Assembly: GCF_014230315.1 (NCBI RefSeq)
Contig: NZ_JACLAW010000002.1
Location: forward strand, 62,001 to 126,000
Direction of reading: 5' to 3'
Source of the DNA: Novosphingobium flavum
Lineage (GTDB): Bacteria > Pseudomonadota > Alphaproteobacteria > Sphingomonadales > Sphingomonadaceae
DNA: 64,000 nt
A model generated the notes under the pieces. The model saw nothing but the letters and a program-made list of their open reading frames with translations. It searched no databases and was not told where the DNA came from. Below, one piece after another: positions 17,499-28,114 of this stretch (position 1 is its first letter; every line of letters starts with the position of its first letter). The position numbers and the translations under genes are program-made.

Positions 17499-18983
17499 TC
17501 AGGCCCCCGGCGCGTCGATCGCGATGACCTTTTCGTTGCTGGTCCGCTGGCCGGTCTTGAGCTGGCGCGGCTGGGCGAAGCTGGCCAGCACCGGCGCGTC
17601 GCGGCCATAGAGATCGGGCCAGGTGATCAGCTGGTCATTGATGTCCTTGGCCATGGTGAAATAGCCGACGTAGACCGGCATCTTGGTGGTCAGCGGCACC
17701 TTGGTGTACTTGCCCGACTGGCTGATGGCGGTCACTTCCTCGGGGGTCTTGCCGGCCTTGAGCATGGCCAGCATCATGCCCAGCTCCAGCGCCCGCTCGG
17801 TGCGGATGCAGCCGTGGCTGTAGGCCCGGCTATCGGTCGCGAACAGGCCGCGCGCCGGGGTGTCGTGCAGGTAGATCGCGTGGGGATTGGGCATGTCGAT
17901 CTTGACCAGGCCGAGCGAATTCTTCGGCCCCGGCTGCTGGACGAGGATGATCGTCCCGTCCGCCTGCTTGATCACCTTGTAGCCATCCTTGGCGGCGCGG
18001 GCCGGGTTATTGGCATATTTCGCCCCCATCCCCTCGCCCACCACGATCGACTGCGGCACGGTCCAGGTCGGGTTGAAGACGATGTCCTCGACCTCTTCGG
18101 CCAGCTGCGGCGTCGCGGTCTTGCCCGGCTTGCCGACGATGGTCTTGTAGGTCCGCACTATCTTGTCGCGCCGCACCAGCCTCAGCTGGAATTCGGGCAC
18201 GTTGGTCATCAGGTAGTATTCGCCGAGATCCTTGGTGAACCAGCGCCAGCGGTCCATGTTGGCGCGGATCAGGGCGCGGGTCTTGGTCTCGGCGCGGGGC
18301 GTGGTCGCCAGCGCGGCCTTGAGCACGGCATAGTCGGGATAGGTCGGGTCGAGCGCGGCGAGCGTGCCGGCGATGTCATGCGATTCGAGCGCGCGGGTCA
18401 TGATCGCGTCGGTCGGGTTGACGTCGACGTCCTTGTCGACCGCGAACCACTGCACCCGCGCGTCCATCGGCGTACGCCCGTCGCGCAGGTCCTCGGCCAG
18501 CCAGGCGAACGACTTGCTCGCCACCTCGTCGAGTGCGTCGCCCTCGCCGATGCCGATCGCCGCCTTGAGCGCGGCCGGGCGGTAGTCCGCCGGGGCCAGC
18601 CCCTCGTCGGCGATGCCGTTGATCACCGCCAGCAGCGCCTGGGCATCGGCCAGCGGCCAATGCATCACCGGTTCCTTGACCTCGGCCGGGGGCGGGATGG
18701 TGGCCGCGGTCGTCACCGGGTCGGCGACGGTCGAGCCCGGCGCCGGGCTCGAGCCGGCCTGGGGACGGACCGTCGCGGTGGCAACCGGGGCGGGCTTGAT
18801 GCTGGGGGCCGGCTTGGCCGTGGCAGCAGGCTTGCTCGCGGCGGCGGGCTTGGCCGCCGCCGGAGAATCGGCCGGCTGCGCGGCCTGGGTCGGCTGTGCG
18901 GCTTGGGCGGGAAGCGCCGCGCAGGCGGCCAGAAGCAGCGCCCCCCGGAAGAGCGGGCGCCGCGTCGCGGTGGAAATGCGCAT
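17499..18983 (-). CDS. L,D-transpeptidase (YkuD domain) with scaffold domain
   Basis: A 494-residue periplasmic enzyme that should form 3-3 cross-links in peptidoglycan. It has a signal peptide (GALLLAACAALPAQA, about 12-27), an Ala/Pro/Lys/Thr-rich linker (to about 110), a predicted scaffold domain, and a C-terminal YkuD domain with HDTP (about 368), the catalytic S389-H390-G391-C392 and IRTERALELG. This is the YcbB/LdtD-like layout. ATG 18983 is taken as start; a GTG six codons upstream is equally placed. It lies head to head with the EamA transporter gene. It is the second L,D-transpeptidase-type gene within 1.5 kb. Confidence 0.9.
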   Translation of the reverse strand: MRISTATRRPLFRGALLLAACAALPAQAAQPTQAAQPADSPAAAKPAAASKPAATAKPAPSIKPAPVATATVRPQAGSSPAPGSTVADPVTTAATIPPPAEVKEPVMHWPLADAQALLAVINGIADEGLAPADYRPAALKAAIGIGEGDALDEVASKSFAWLAEDLRDGRTPMDARVQWFAVDKDVDVNPTDAIMTRALESHDIAGTLAALDPTYPDYAVLKAALATTPRAETKTRALIRANMDRWRWFTKDLGEYYLMTNVPEFQLRLVRRDKIVRTYKTIVGKPGKTATPQLAEEVEDIVFNPTWTVPQSIVVGEGMGAKYANNPARAAKDGYKVIKQADGTIILVQQPGPKNSLGLVKIDMPNPHAIYLHDTPARGLFATDSRAYSHGCIRTERALELGMMLAMLKAGKTPEEVTAISQSGKYTKVPLTTKMPVYVGYFTMAKDINDQLITWPDLYGRDAPVLASFAQPRQLKTGQRTSNEKVIAIDAPGA

Positions 18984-19160
18984 TGGGCTGATCAAGTTCA
19001 CGTGTAACCCCGTAATGAGCCAGCACCGGGCTTCGGCCGCGCCATCGCGCCCCATCGCCCGTTCCATGCCCTGTTCGTCCGGCACCATCAAGCACGGCAC
19101 CTGTCACAAGCCTGAATCATCCCCGGCTTGCTCCGTTCCCGCCCACCGCTATGGCCTGCG

Positions 19161-20057
19161 ATGATGACCGTGCAAGCCCGCTCCTCCCTGATCCCCCTGC
19201 TGGTGGCCTTCGCGGGAATCGCGGTGTTCTCGCTGATGGACGCGCTGATGAAGCGCGCCGCCATCGCCACCGGGGTCTACACCGCCCTGCTGCTGCGCTG
19301 CGCCATCGGCGCGGCGGGCATGGCCCCGGTCTGGCTCGCGCGCAAAGGGCGCTGGCCCCGCCGCCCGGTGCTGCGCCTGCACGTCTGGCGGGCGGTGCTG
19401 GTCGCGGGCATGGCCACCTCGTTCTTCTGGGGCCTCGTCCGCACGCCGATGGCCGAAGGGATGGCGCTGTCGTTCATATCTCCGCTGATCGCGCTGGCCC
19501 TCGCCGCGCTGTTTCTGGGCGAGCGCATCCGCCGCTCGGCGATCCTCGCCTCGCTCATGGGTCTCGCCGGAGTGGCCATCATTGCCGCCACCCGCCTTTC
19601 GGCCGGCTCTCCCTCGCCCGACCGCGCGCTCGGCCTCGCCGCGATCCTCCTGTCGGCCGTGTTCTATGCCGGGAACCTCGTGCTCCAGCGGCGGCAGGCG
19701 CAGGTCGCCAGCCCGGTCGAGGTCGCCCTGTTCCAGAACGCGATCGTTGCCCTCGTCCTGCTCCCGGCCCTGCCATGGCTCTGGCAATTGCCCGGCCGCG
19801 CAGCGCTGATCGACATCGCCCTCGCCGCGCTCCTCGCCTCGGCCGCGCTGGTCCTGCTGTCCTGGGCCTATGCCCGGGCCGAAGCGCAGGAACTGCTGCC
19901 GGTCGAATACACCGCCTTCGGCTGGGCCGCGCTGATGGGCTGGCTGTGGTTCGACGAGCCGGTGCACGAAGCCACCCTGATCGGCGTCTGCCTGATCGTC
20001 GCCGGTTGCCTCGTGGCAACGCGCAGCTCCCGCCGGTCACCGCCCGACTCGGCCTAG
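19161..20057 (+). CDS. EamA/DMT-family transporter
   Basis: A 298-residue inner-membrane protein with about ten hydrophobic helices arranged as two EamA repeats: the first around 10-140 and the second around 155-290 (ALGLAAILLSAVFYAGNLVLQR begins the repeat; the stretch before the C-terminus has the conserved FGWAALMGWLWFDEP). Such drug/metabolite transporters export amino acids, nucleosides or small metabolites; the substrate is not predictable. The start could be ATG 19161 or 19164. It precedes acnA by 287 bp. Confidence 0.88.
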   Translation: MMTVQARSSLIPLLVAFAGIAVFSLMDALMKRAAIATGVYTALLLRCAIGAAGMAPVWLARKGRWPRRPVLRLHVWRAVLVAGMATSFFWGLVRTPMAEGMALSFISPLIALALAALFLGERIRRSAILASLMGLAGVAIIAATRLSAGSPSPDRALGLAAILLSAVFYAGNLVLQRRQAQVASPVEVALFQNAIVALVLLPALPWLWQLPGRAALIDIALAALLASAALVLLSWAYARAEAQELLPVEYTAFGWAALMGWLWFDEPVHEATLIGVCLIVAGCLVATRSSRRSPPDSA

Positions 20058-20142
20058 GCCGGATCGAATCGGCTTCGGCCCGGGCAGCGACACGGCGCGC
20101 CGACCGGGAGGGGTTTGGAGAGGTCGTGCGGCACGTTTGTTT

Positions 20143-20161
20143 GATAATGATTTGCAACATC
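20143..20161. promoter_or_regulatory. Candidate iron-regulatory (Fur-box-like) operator upstream of acnA
   Basis: GATAATGATTTGCAACATC matches the classical 19-bp Fur consensus at 14 positions, with the first nine bases perfect, and is flanked by a TTTGAT/ATCAAA dyad (20141-20163 region). It is in an AT-rich patch of an otherwise GC-rich gap about 180 bp before acnA. Site function is an inference from the match. Confidence 0.35.
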
Positions 20162-20344
20162 AAATAAACGGCTGGCAGCGGCCAAATTTAGCGCTCCGCC
20201 GGCCTTGACGCAGACGCAACAAGCGCGCATCGCGCGACCGATTTTAAGGCTGAACTGGCCCGGTTTGGCGCCGTATCCGCTCGGAGCGGCGATTGTCCCG
20301 GCCGATTGCCAGTAAGGCACTCACAGAAGGGAACTCGACTCGAC

Positions 20345-23020
<2,676 letters not shown>

Positions 23021-23047
23021 GCGCCAGCCACAGCGAGACGCGACGAG

Positions 23048-23078
23048 AGGGGCGGTCCTGCGGGACCGCCCCTTTTTC
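23048..23078 (+). terminator. Rho-independent terminator of acnA
   Basis: A perfect 11-bp stem AGGGGCGGTCC / GGACCGCCCCT with a TGCG loop followed by TTTT, 28 bp after the acnA stop codon. Confidence 0.92.
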
Positions 23079-23114
23079 GTGCCCGGCGCAGGCCCGATGC
23101 AGGCCCCGCGCAAA

Positions 23115-23154
23115 GAAAAAGGGCTCCGGGGGGACAGCCCCGAAGCCCTTTTTC
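23115..23154. terminator. Hairpin terminator, chiefly for the minus-strand surface-protein gene
   Basis: A 17-bp inverted repeat (GAAAAAGGGCTCCGGGG and its complement with one mismatch) around a six-base loop. The arms begin with AAAAA and end with TTTTT, so it can act on either strand. It sits 21 bp past the stop of the minus-strand gene. Confidence 0.88.
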
Positions 23155-23175
23155 CGTAAGCCGTGGTGGACCGGC

Positions 23176-24087
23176 TTACTGAGTTACGTTGCGCCGCGTC
23201 TCGGCGAGGCGGCGGCGGCCGACGAGGGTTGCGGCCGCGGCACCGAACAGGAGCAGCATCGGCGGGGCCGGAACCTCGGTCGGCGGGCCGCCCGAGCTGG
23301 TGTGCCAGCCGCCGCTCGAAGAATGGCCGCCGCTGGACGACGAGGAACTCGAGGTCGACGAGGACGTCGAGGTCGAGCTGCTGGTCGAGGACGAACTGGA
23401 GGTCGACGAAGAGGAACTGGTCGAGCTGGAGGTCGAGACATTGCCCGACGAGGTGCTGACGTTGCCTGACGACGTGCTCACATTGCCCGAGGAAGTCGAG
23501 ACGTTGCCCGAGCTGGTCGAGGTCGAGGTCGAGATGTTGCCCGAGGAGGTCGAGGTCGAGCTGCCGCCGGTGCTGGTGCTGGTCGAGCCGCCCGAAGTGG
23601 AGGTGGAACCGCCGGACGAGGACGTGGAACCGCCCGAGGTCGAGGTCGAGCCGGTGCTGGTCGAGGTGATCACCACCTGACCGCCGGAGCTGCCGCCGCC
23701 GCCGAAGAAACCACCGAAGAAGCCGCCGCCGAAACCGCCGCCCCAGCCGCCGCCGATCACCACCGGCTGGCCGCCACCGCCGGCCGGAACCGGGGGAAGC
23801 GGGGCGAGCATCGGGATCGCGGCCATGGCCATCTGCGGCGCGGGTTCGCAGGTCGTGGTGGTGGAGACGATGCGGCGGGTGCGCTTGACCGGGCGCGGGG
23901 CCGCGGCGATGCGCCGGACGGCGCGGCGCGGGGCCTTCACCTGCTTGGGCGCGGCGACCTTGGCGTGCTTCACGTATTGCGGATTGCTGGTCTTGGGGCT
24001 TTCCGCGACGTGGACCGCACCGCCGCCGATCAGGGCGCCGCCGGCCGCGAAGGCTGCTAGTTTGGCAATGGCCGTCCGAACCGACAT
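23176..24087 (-). CDS. Ser/Thr/Gly-rich exported protein with C-terminal sorting signal (PEP-CTERM-like)
   Basis: A 303-residue protein with an N-terminal signal-like segment (MSVRTAIAKLAAFAAGGALIG), a basic region (about 35-75), a glycine-rich block (about 103-133) and an extended low-complexity tract of Ser, Thr and Gly (about 135-265) that includes four tandem SSGNVST units. The C-terminus reads VPAPP, then a hydrophobic helix (MLLLFGAAAATLVG) and an Arg-rich tail (RRRLAETRR). That tripartite ending is the layout of PEP-CTERM sorting signals processed by exosortase, though the motif here is VPAPP rather than VPEP. The product is probably displayed on, or released from, the cell surface and may be heavily glycosylated on Ser/Thr. 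No exosortase gene is in the window. Confidence 0.7.
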   Translation of the reverse strand: MSVRTAIAKLAAFAAGGALIGGGAVHVAESPKTSNPQYVKHAKVAAPKQVKAPRRAVRRIAAAPRPVKRTRRIVSTTTTCEPAPQMAMAAIPMLAPLPPVPAGGGGQPVVIGGGWGGGFGGGFFGGFFGGGGSSGGQVVITSTSTGSTSTSGGSTSSSGGSTSTSGGSTSTSTGGSSTSTSSGNISTSTSTSSGNVSTSSGNVSTSSGNVSTSSGNVSTSSSTSSSSSTSSSSSTSSSTSTSSSTSSSSSSSGGHSSSGGWHTSSGGPPTEVPAPPMLLLFGAAAATLVGRRRLAETRRNVTQ

Positions 24088-24317
24088 GTCATCTCACTTT
24101 CGTCCACCGAGAGTGGAGAGCTGGCCGGTAGCGGATGGGCCACTACCGGCCGCGCCATGCCCCCACTGACTTCAAAAGCGCAGAGGCGAGGGATTACGGC
24201 AATCGCGTTAACCGATTCTGCGGCCACGATTTTGCGATTTTGCCCGCTGATTAAGGACATGCCCGGAAAGGTGTCCCGCATTGGCACCGAACTGGGGCGC
24301 GAACGCCCCTGGGCCGG

Positions 24318-25346
24318 TCAGTCGCCGCTGTCGAATAGGCCGGTCTGGCTGCCGGAAGGCGGGGTGAGGCCGAGGTGCTGCCAGCCGCGATCGTTGAGGC
24401 AGCGGCCGCGCGCGGTGCGCGCGACCATGCCAAGCTGGATCAGGTAAGGCTCGATCACTTCTTCGATCGTGTCGCGCGGCTCGGACAGGCCGGCGGCAAG
24501 GGTTTCGACGCCGACCGGCCCGCCCTTGTAGATATCGGCGATCATGTGGAGGTAGCGGCGGTCCTGGGAATCAAGCCCGACCGAATCGACCTCGAGCCGG
24601 GTCAGCGAATTGTCGGCAATGGCGCGGGTGATGGTCTCGCTTCCCGCGACATGGGCGAAATCGCGCACCCGGCGCAGGAGGCGGCCGGCGACGCGCGGCG
24701 TGCCGCGGGCGCGGCGGGCGATCTCGGTCGCCCCGCCCTTGTCGATCCCGATGCCGAGCAGGCCCGCGCCGCGGGTGACGACCCGTTCGAGTTCGGGCAC
24801 CGAATAGAACTGGAGGCGGACCGGGATGCCGAAGCGGTCGCGCAGCGGGGTTTGCAGCAGGCCCTGCCGGGTGGTGGCGCCGACCAGCGTGAAGGGCGGC
24901 AGGTCGATCCGCACCGAGCGCGCCGATGGTCCCTCGCCGATGATCAGGTCGAGCGCGCGGTCTTCCATCGCGGGATAGAGCACTTCCTCGACCACGGGGT
25001 TGAGGCGGTGAATCTCGTCGATGAACAGGACGTCGCCGTGTTCGAGGTTGGTGAGAAGGGCGGCGAGATCGCCCGCCTTGGCGATGACCGGGCCCGAGGT
25101 GGCGCGAAAGCCGACGCCTAGTTCGCGGGCGACGATCTGGGCCAGCGTGGTCTTGCCGAGGCCCGGGGGGCCGAAGAACAGGACGTGATCCATCGCCTCG
25201 CGCCGCGAGCGGGCGGATTCGATGAAGACCGACAGGTTGTCCTTGGCCGCCGCCTGGCCGACGAATTCGGCGAGGGTCTTGGGGCGCAGGGCAGCGTCGG
25301 CGTCTTCGGCCTGACGGCTTGAGGCAAGGAGGGGGTTATCGGTCAT
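24318..25346 (-). CDS. ruvB: Holliday junction branch migration DNA helicase RuvB
   Basis: Hexameric AAA+ motor that drives branch migration at Holliday junctions together with RuvA. The 342-residue protein has Walker [10 protein letters not shown] (59-67), Walker [12 protein letters not shown] (105-115), the sensor region [11 protein letters not shown] and the C-terminal winged-helix domain with the conserved RTARGR near the end. ATG 25346 lies seven bases past the end of the inserted 111-codon gene. It is the last gene of the ruv operon, read leftward. Confidence 0.98.
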   Translation of the reverse strand: MTDNPLLASSRQAEDADAALRPKTLAEFVGQAAAKDNLSVFIESARSRREAMDHVLFFGPPGLGKTTLAQIVARELGVGFRATSGPVIAKAGDLAALLTNLEHGDVLFIDEIHRLNPVVEEVLYPAMEDRALDLIIGEGPSARSVRIDLPPFTLVGATTRQGLLQTPLRDRFGIPVRLQFYSVPELERVVTRGAGLLGIGIDKGGATEIARRARGTPRVAGRLLRRVRDFAHVAGSETITRAIADNSLTRLEVDSVGLDSQDRRYLHMIADIYKGGPVGVETLAAGLSEPRDTIEEVIEPYLIQLGMVARTARGRCLNDRGWQHLGLTPPSGSQTGLFDSGD

Positions 25347-25353
25347 TCACGCG

Positions 25354-25689
25354 TCAACCCCACCACGCCAAGTAGACGCAGTATCGAGCCGTTCCGTCGT
25401 CAGATTGCCCCCCGGTACTAGAAGAGTTGTTTCGCTTATTAAGTGGATACTTTGCGTCTCGCTGAGAGCCGGATGCATCCCAACAACCGCGCTGCAACGC
25501 TTTCTCCAGATTCCTCGCCTGCTCGAAATTAAGCTCATTAGCCAAGATAACGAAGTGATTGAATCCTTCGCGTCTATAAGCTTGCCTTCGATCGGCGGCA
25601 TTGCGCGTAAGACCAACTATTATGCCTTCTACGCCATTCATGTCAGCGATCGTTTCAATCGTATCCAGATAATCGTCTTCTAGGTTCAC
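25354..25689 (-). CDS. Unrecognised low-GC gene wedged between ruvA and ruvB; possible degenerate GIY-YIG-like protein
   Basis: A 111-residue protein with no confident family assignment. Its GTG start at 25689 overlaps the ruvA stop (GTGA) and its stop lies seven bases before the ruvB start, so it is translated in line with ruvAB. A later ATG (codon 17) is an alternative start. The segment GIIVGLTRNAADRRQAYRR (22-40) followed by NFEQARNLEKAL (54-65) is reminiscent of GIY-YIG endonuclease folds, with R34 or R35 and E62 in the places of the catalytic Arg and Glu, but the signature tyrosines are missing. The C-terminus is unusual (YCVYLAWWG). Base composition is near 50 percent GC against about two thirds around it, which points to acquisition. 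Function unknown. Confidence 0.7.
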   Translation of the reverse strand: MNLEDDYLDTIETIADMNGVEGIIVGLTRNAADRRQAYRREGFNHFVILANELNFEQARNLEKALQRGCWDASGSQRDAKYPLNKRNNSSSTGGQSDDGTARYCVYLAWWG

Positions 25690-26288
25690 CCTGCAGCCCT
25701 CTTCAATGCAACACGGATCAGGTCATTGAGCCCCGCGCCTTCGCCCAGTTCATCGATGGCGCGGGCCACGGCATCCGTGGCTACGTTGGGCTTGAAACCG
25801 AGGTTTTGCAGCGCAGAGACGGCATCGCCGCTGGCCGAGCCCGCTGGGACGGCTGCCAGCGCCGGGGCGCCCGGGGCCGAGGGGAGGCCGCCGGCCTTGT
25901 CCTTCAGTTCGTTGACGATGCGACTGGCGAGCTTGGGGCCGACGCCGTTGGCGCGGGCGACCATGGCGGCGTCTCCGCCCGCGCAGGCGCGCTGGATTTC
26001 TTCGGTGGAGAGGGCCGAGAGGATGGCGAGGGCGACCTTGGAGCCGACGCCCTGGATCGCGGTCAGAAGCCGGAACCATTCGCGTTCGGCTCCGCTCGCG
26101 AAGCCGATTAGGCGCATGTCGTTCTCGCTCACCTGCATCTGGGTGAAGACGGTGCAGGCATCGCCGCGAATGCCGAGGTGCGTGAGCGTCTTGACCGAGC
26201 AGAACACGAGGTAGCCGACGCCATTGACGTCGATCACCGCCCAGTCGGGGCCGAAATCGTCAAGGATGCCGGTGAGCTTGGCGATCAT
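25686..26288 (-). CDS. ruvA: Holliday junction branch migration protein RuvA
   Basis: Tetrameric junction-binding subunit of the RuvAB complex. The 200-residue protein has the normal three-domain form: an OB-fold (about 1-62, ending with MRLIGFASGAERE), tandem helix-hairpin-helix elements (LLTAIQGVGSKVALAIL and RANGVGPKLASRIVNELKDK), and after a flexible Ala/Pro/Gly linker the mobile C-terminal domain that binds RuvB (SALQNLGFKPNVATDAVARA). Its stop overlaps the GTG of the inserted 111-codon gene. Confidence 0.97.
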   Translation of the reverse strand: MIAKLTGILDDFGPDWAVIDVNGVGYLVFCSVKTLTHLGIRGDACTVFTQMQVSENDMRLIGFASGAEREWFRLLTAIQGVGSKVALAILSALSTEEIQRACAGGDAAMVARANGVGPKLASRIVNELKDKAGGLPSAPGAPALAAVPAGSASGDAVSALQNLGFKPNVATDAVARAIDELGEGAGLNDLIRVALKRAAG

Positions 26289-26331
26289 GGTTTGTTCCTA
26301 TGGCACCAGCCGAGTCGCGCCGCAAGGGGGG

Positions 26332-26448
26332 CAGGTGCAGGGTGACACGACTGTCACCCTGTTTGCGGAGGATGCGCGGCGTAAAGCATTGTTTTTACGC
26401 GATCCTGCTGAGGAGTGCATGGGTGACAGTTTTCCTACGCGATTTCGC
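26332..26448 (+). repeat. Dispersed repeat, family 1, copy B
   Basis: Contains the perfect palindrome GGGTGACACGACTGTCACCC (26340-26359), an inner GCGTAAA/TTTACGC hairpin, then CGCGATC and GTGCATGGGTGACAGTT. The outer blocks match copy A (17371-17480). It sits in the gap between the ruvA start and the DUF4337 gene end; this 284-bp gap holds no other recognisable feature apart from whatever promoter ruvA uses. Confidence 0.75.
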
Positions 26449-26572
26449 CGGCCGGGGTTGGCCGGGCCGGTGATGAGGCGGGCCCGGCGCGAGAATGGCA
26501 GGAGGGCGTCGAGTAGGAAAACGGTTTGGAACTCTGGATTTCCGCCTGCGGGAGGGGAGCCTGCCGCGCGTT

Positions 26573-27130
26573 CTAGCCGAGGATCGTGCTGAGGACGTCG
26601 GGGTGGAAGGGCCAGCCCATAAAGCCGCAGAGGCCCATGAACAGGCCGAATGCACCGAAGGCCCAGGCGGCGATCAGTACCCAGCCGCTTTCGGCCAAGG
26701 CGGCGACGGCGGCGATCGAGATGGCGGTGGCGAGGGACGCGTCGGCGGCGTCGAACTGGTCGTCGTGGACGTTGAGCGCGTCGTAGAGCGCGGCCTGCTG
26801 TTTTGCTTCGGCGGCAAGGCCGGGGGCTTCGGCGCCGTAGCGGGCGATGTCCCGATCGAGCCTGGCGAGGGCGGCGCCGGTGCGGGCGGGATCGGCGCCG
26901 AGCGCGGCGATCAGGGCGCGATTGCCTTCGGCGAGGTGCTGCTTGGTGCGGGTCGCCTGATATTCGTTCCAGCGGTCGACCGAGGCGGACTGGGCCTGTT
27001 GCATCGCCTGGACGACGTTGCCGTCCTTGATGTTGCACAGGCCGGCCCACACCGAGAGCACGACCACGGTGATGGCGACGAGGCGGTTGAGGCGCTTGTC
27101 CTTGGCCTCGGCGGTGACTTCGATTTCCAT
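26573..27130 (-). CDS. DUF4337 family membrane protein
   Basis: A 185-residue protein with a transmembrane helix near the N-terminus (LVAITVVVLSVWAGLCNI, 16-33), a long soluble helical region (about 35-130) with the family-typical GNVVQAMQQAQSASVDRWNEY, and one or two transmembrane helices at the C-terminus (ALAESGWVLIAAWAFGAFGLFMGLCGF). DUF4337 has no known function. It lies between ruvC and ruvA on the same strand but with larger gaps (118 and 284 bp), so it may have its own promoter. Confidence 0.82.
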   Translation of the reverse strand: MEIEVTAEAKDKRLNRLVAITVVVLSVWAGLCNIKDGNVVQAMQQAQSASVDRWNEYQATRTKQHLAEGNRALIAALGADPARTGAALARLDRDIARYGAEAPGLAAEAKQQAALYDALNVHDDQFDAADASLATAISIAAVAALAESGWVLIAAWAFGAFGLFMGLCGFMGWPFHPDVLSTILG

Positions 27131-27177
27131 CCTCGCCGTTTACGGGACGGTTAGTGAGCAGGCGGTGGAGGCGAGGC

Positions 27178-27189
27178 TACCAATTGGTA
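27178..27189. promoter_or_regulatory. Perfect 12-bp palindrome TACCAATTGGTA upstream of DUF4337 gene
   Basis: A fully symmetric, AT-centred 12-mer about 48 bp before the DUF4337 start, in the position of a promoter or operator. No regulator could be assigned. Confidence 0.25.
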
Positions 27190-27210
27190 ATCCTGCGCGG
27201 GCGGCCCTGA

Positions 27211-27238
27211 ATTGCCGCGCGGCTGCGCCGCTCGCAAT
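27211..27238. repeat. REP-like imperfect palindrome
   Basis: ATTGC and GCAAT ends enclose GCGGC/GCCGC in the short ruvC-DUF4337 gap. The sequence, read with its flank CGTCATTGCGAGCGG, has the look of small repetitive extragenic palindromes common in sphingomonad genomes; only one copy is in this window. Confidence 0.4.
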
Positions 27239-27248
27239 GACGATGCGG

Positions 27249-27725
27249 CTAGCGGTGGGAGCCGAGCATGTTGGCGTGCGTGATCGCCACGGCGAGGGCG
27301 TCGGAAGCGTCTTCGCCTGCCAGCTTCACGCCGGGGAGCAGGACTTTCAGCATGTGCTGGATCTGCTTCTTGTCGGCCCCGCCGGTGCCGACGAGGGCCT
27401 TCTTGATCACCTTGGTGGGATATTCGGCGACCGGCATACCCGAGCGGGCAAGGCTGAGCATGGCGACACCGCGGGCCTGGCCGAGCTTGAGGGTGGACTG
27501 CGGGTTGACGTTGACGAAGACCTCCTCGACCGCGCCGCTATCCGGGCAGTGCGCGAGGATCACGTCGGTCAGCGCGCGGTCGAGCTGGACGAGGCGTTCG
27601 GCCATCGAGAGCTTGATATCGGTACGGATCTGGCCGTTGGCGACGTGGCTGAGGCGGCTGCCGGCCTTGGCCACGAGGCCCCAGCCGGTGCAGGTGAGGC
27701 CGGGATCGACGCCGAGGATGATCAT
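27249..27725 (-). CDS. ruvC: Crossover junction endodeoxyribonuclease RuvC
   Basis: Dimeric resolvase that nicks Holliday junctions symmetrically after RuvAB migration. The 158-residue protein has the RNase H-like fold with the acidic catalytic residues D7 (ILGVDPGL), E67 (AVEEVFVN), D139 and D142 (GEDASDALA). Length and termini are normal. It is preceded by the DUF3147 gene with a ten-base gap on the same strand. Confidence 0.98.
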   Translation of the reverse strand: MIILGVDPGLTCTGWGLVAKAGSRLSHVANGQIRTDIKLSMAERLVQLDRALTDVILAHCPDSGAVEEVFVNVNPQSTLKLGQARGVAMLSLARSGMPVAEYPTKVIKKALVGTGGADKKQIQHMLKVLLPGVKLAGEDASDALAVAITHANMLGSHR

Positions 27726-27735
27726 GGATGGACGA

Positions 27736-28086
27736 TCACAGGCGCAGCCCGAAGCGCGGGGCGAGCCAGGTCATGACGAGGTATAGCGCGATGGTCAGCG
27801 CGCAGCCCGCGCCGAGGGCCAGCCAGAACGGGGCGGCGCGGCGCAGCAGGGCCGGGATCAGCAGGAACATCGGCAGCGAGGGCAGGACGTACCAGAAAGT
27901 CGCCTGCGAGAAGGCGGCCATGTTTTCCGCATCGGGCCGGGCATTCCAGAGGAAGACCATGCCGAGCACCGAAACCAGCGGGAGGGCAGCGACCAGCGCG
28001 CCGAGCGCGGGGAGGCGCTTGCCGATCTCGGCAATGGCCGCGATCAGCACGCCCGAGAGCAATGCTTTCGCGGCCAGTTGCCACAT
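27736..28086 (-). CDS. DUF3147 family small membrane protein
   Basis: A 116-residue protein with four predicted transmembrane helices ([73 protein letters not shown]), matching the DUF3147 family. No function is known. ATG 28086 was chosen because the longer frame to 28188 overlaps the yebC gene region and lacks hydrophobic character. It sits between yebC and ruvC on the same strand with small gaps, so is probably co-transcribed. Confidence 0.78.
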   Translation of the reverse strand: MWQLAAKALLSGVLIAAIAEIGKRLPALGALVAALPLVSVLGMVFLWNARPDAENMAAFSQATFWYVLPSLPMFLLIPALLRRAAPFWLALGAGCALTIALYLVMTWLAPRFGLRL

Positions 28087-28114
28087 CAGTTGAACGCTCC
28101 GGCGGTCATAGTGT

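Noticed and set aside
23436..23660. Possible CRISPR-like array because of short direct repeats
   Set aside because: The repeats are codon-phased SSGNVST-type units in a coding sequence without unique spacers.
23189..23680. Highly acidic Glu/Val/Asp repeat protein on the plus strand
   Set aside because: It is the complement of the Ser/Thr repeat tract of the sorting-signal protein; no start signal or terminator suits it.
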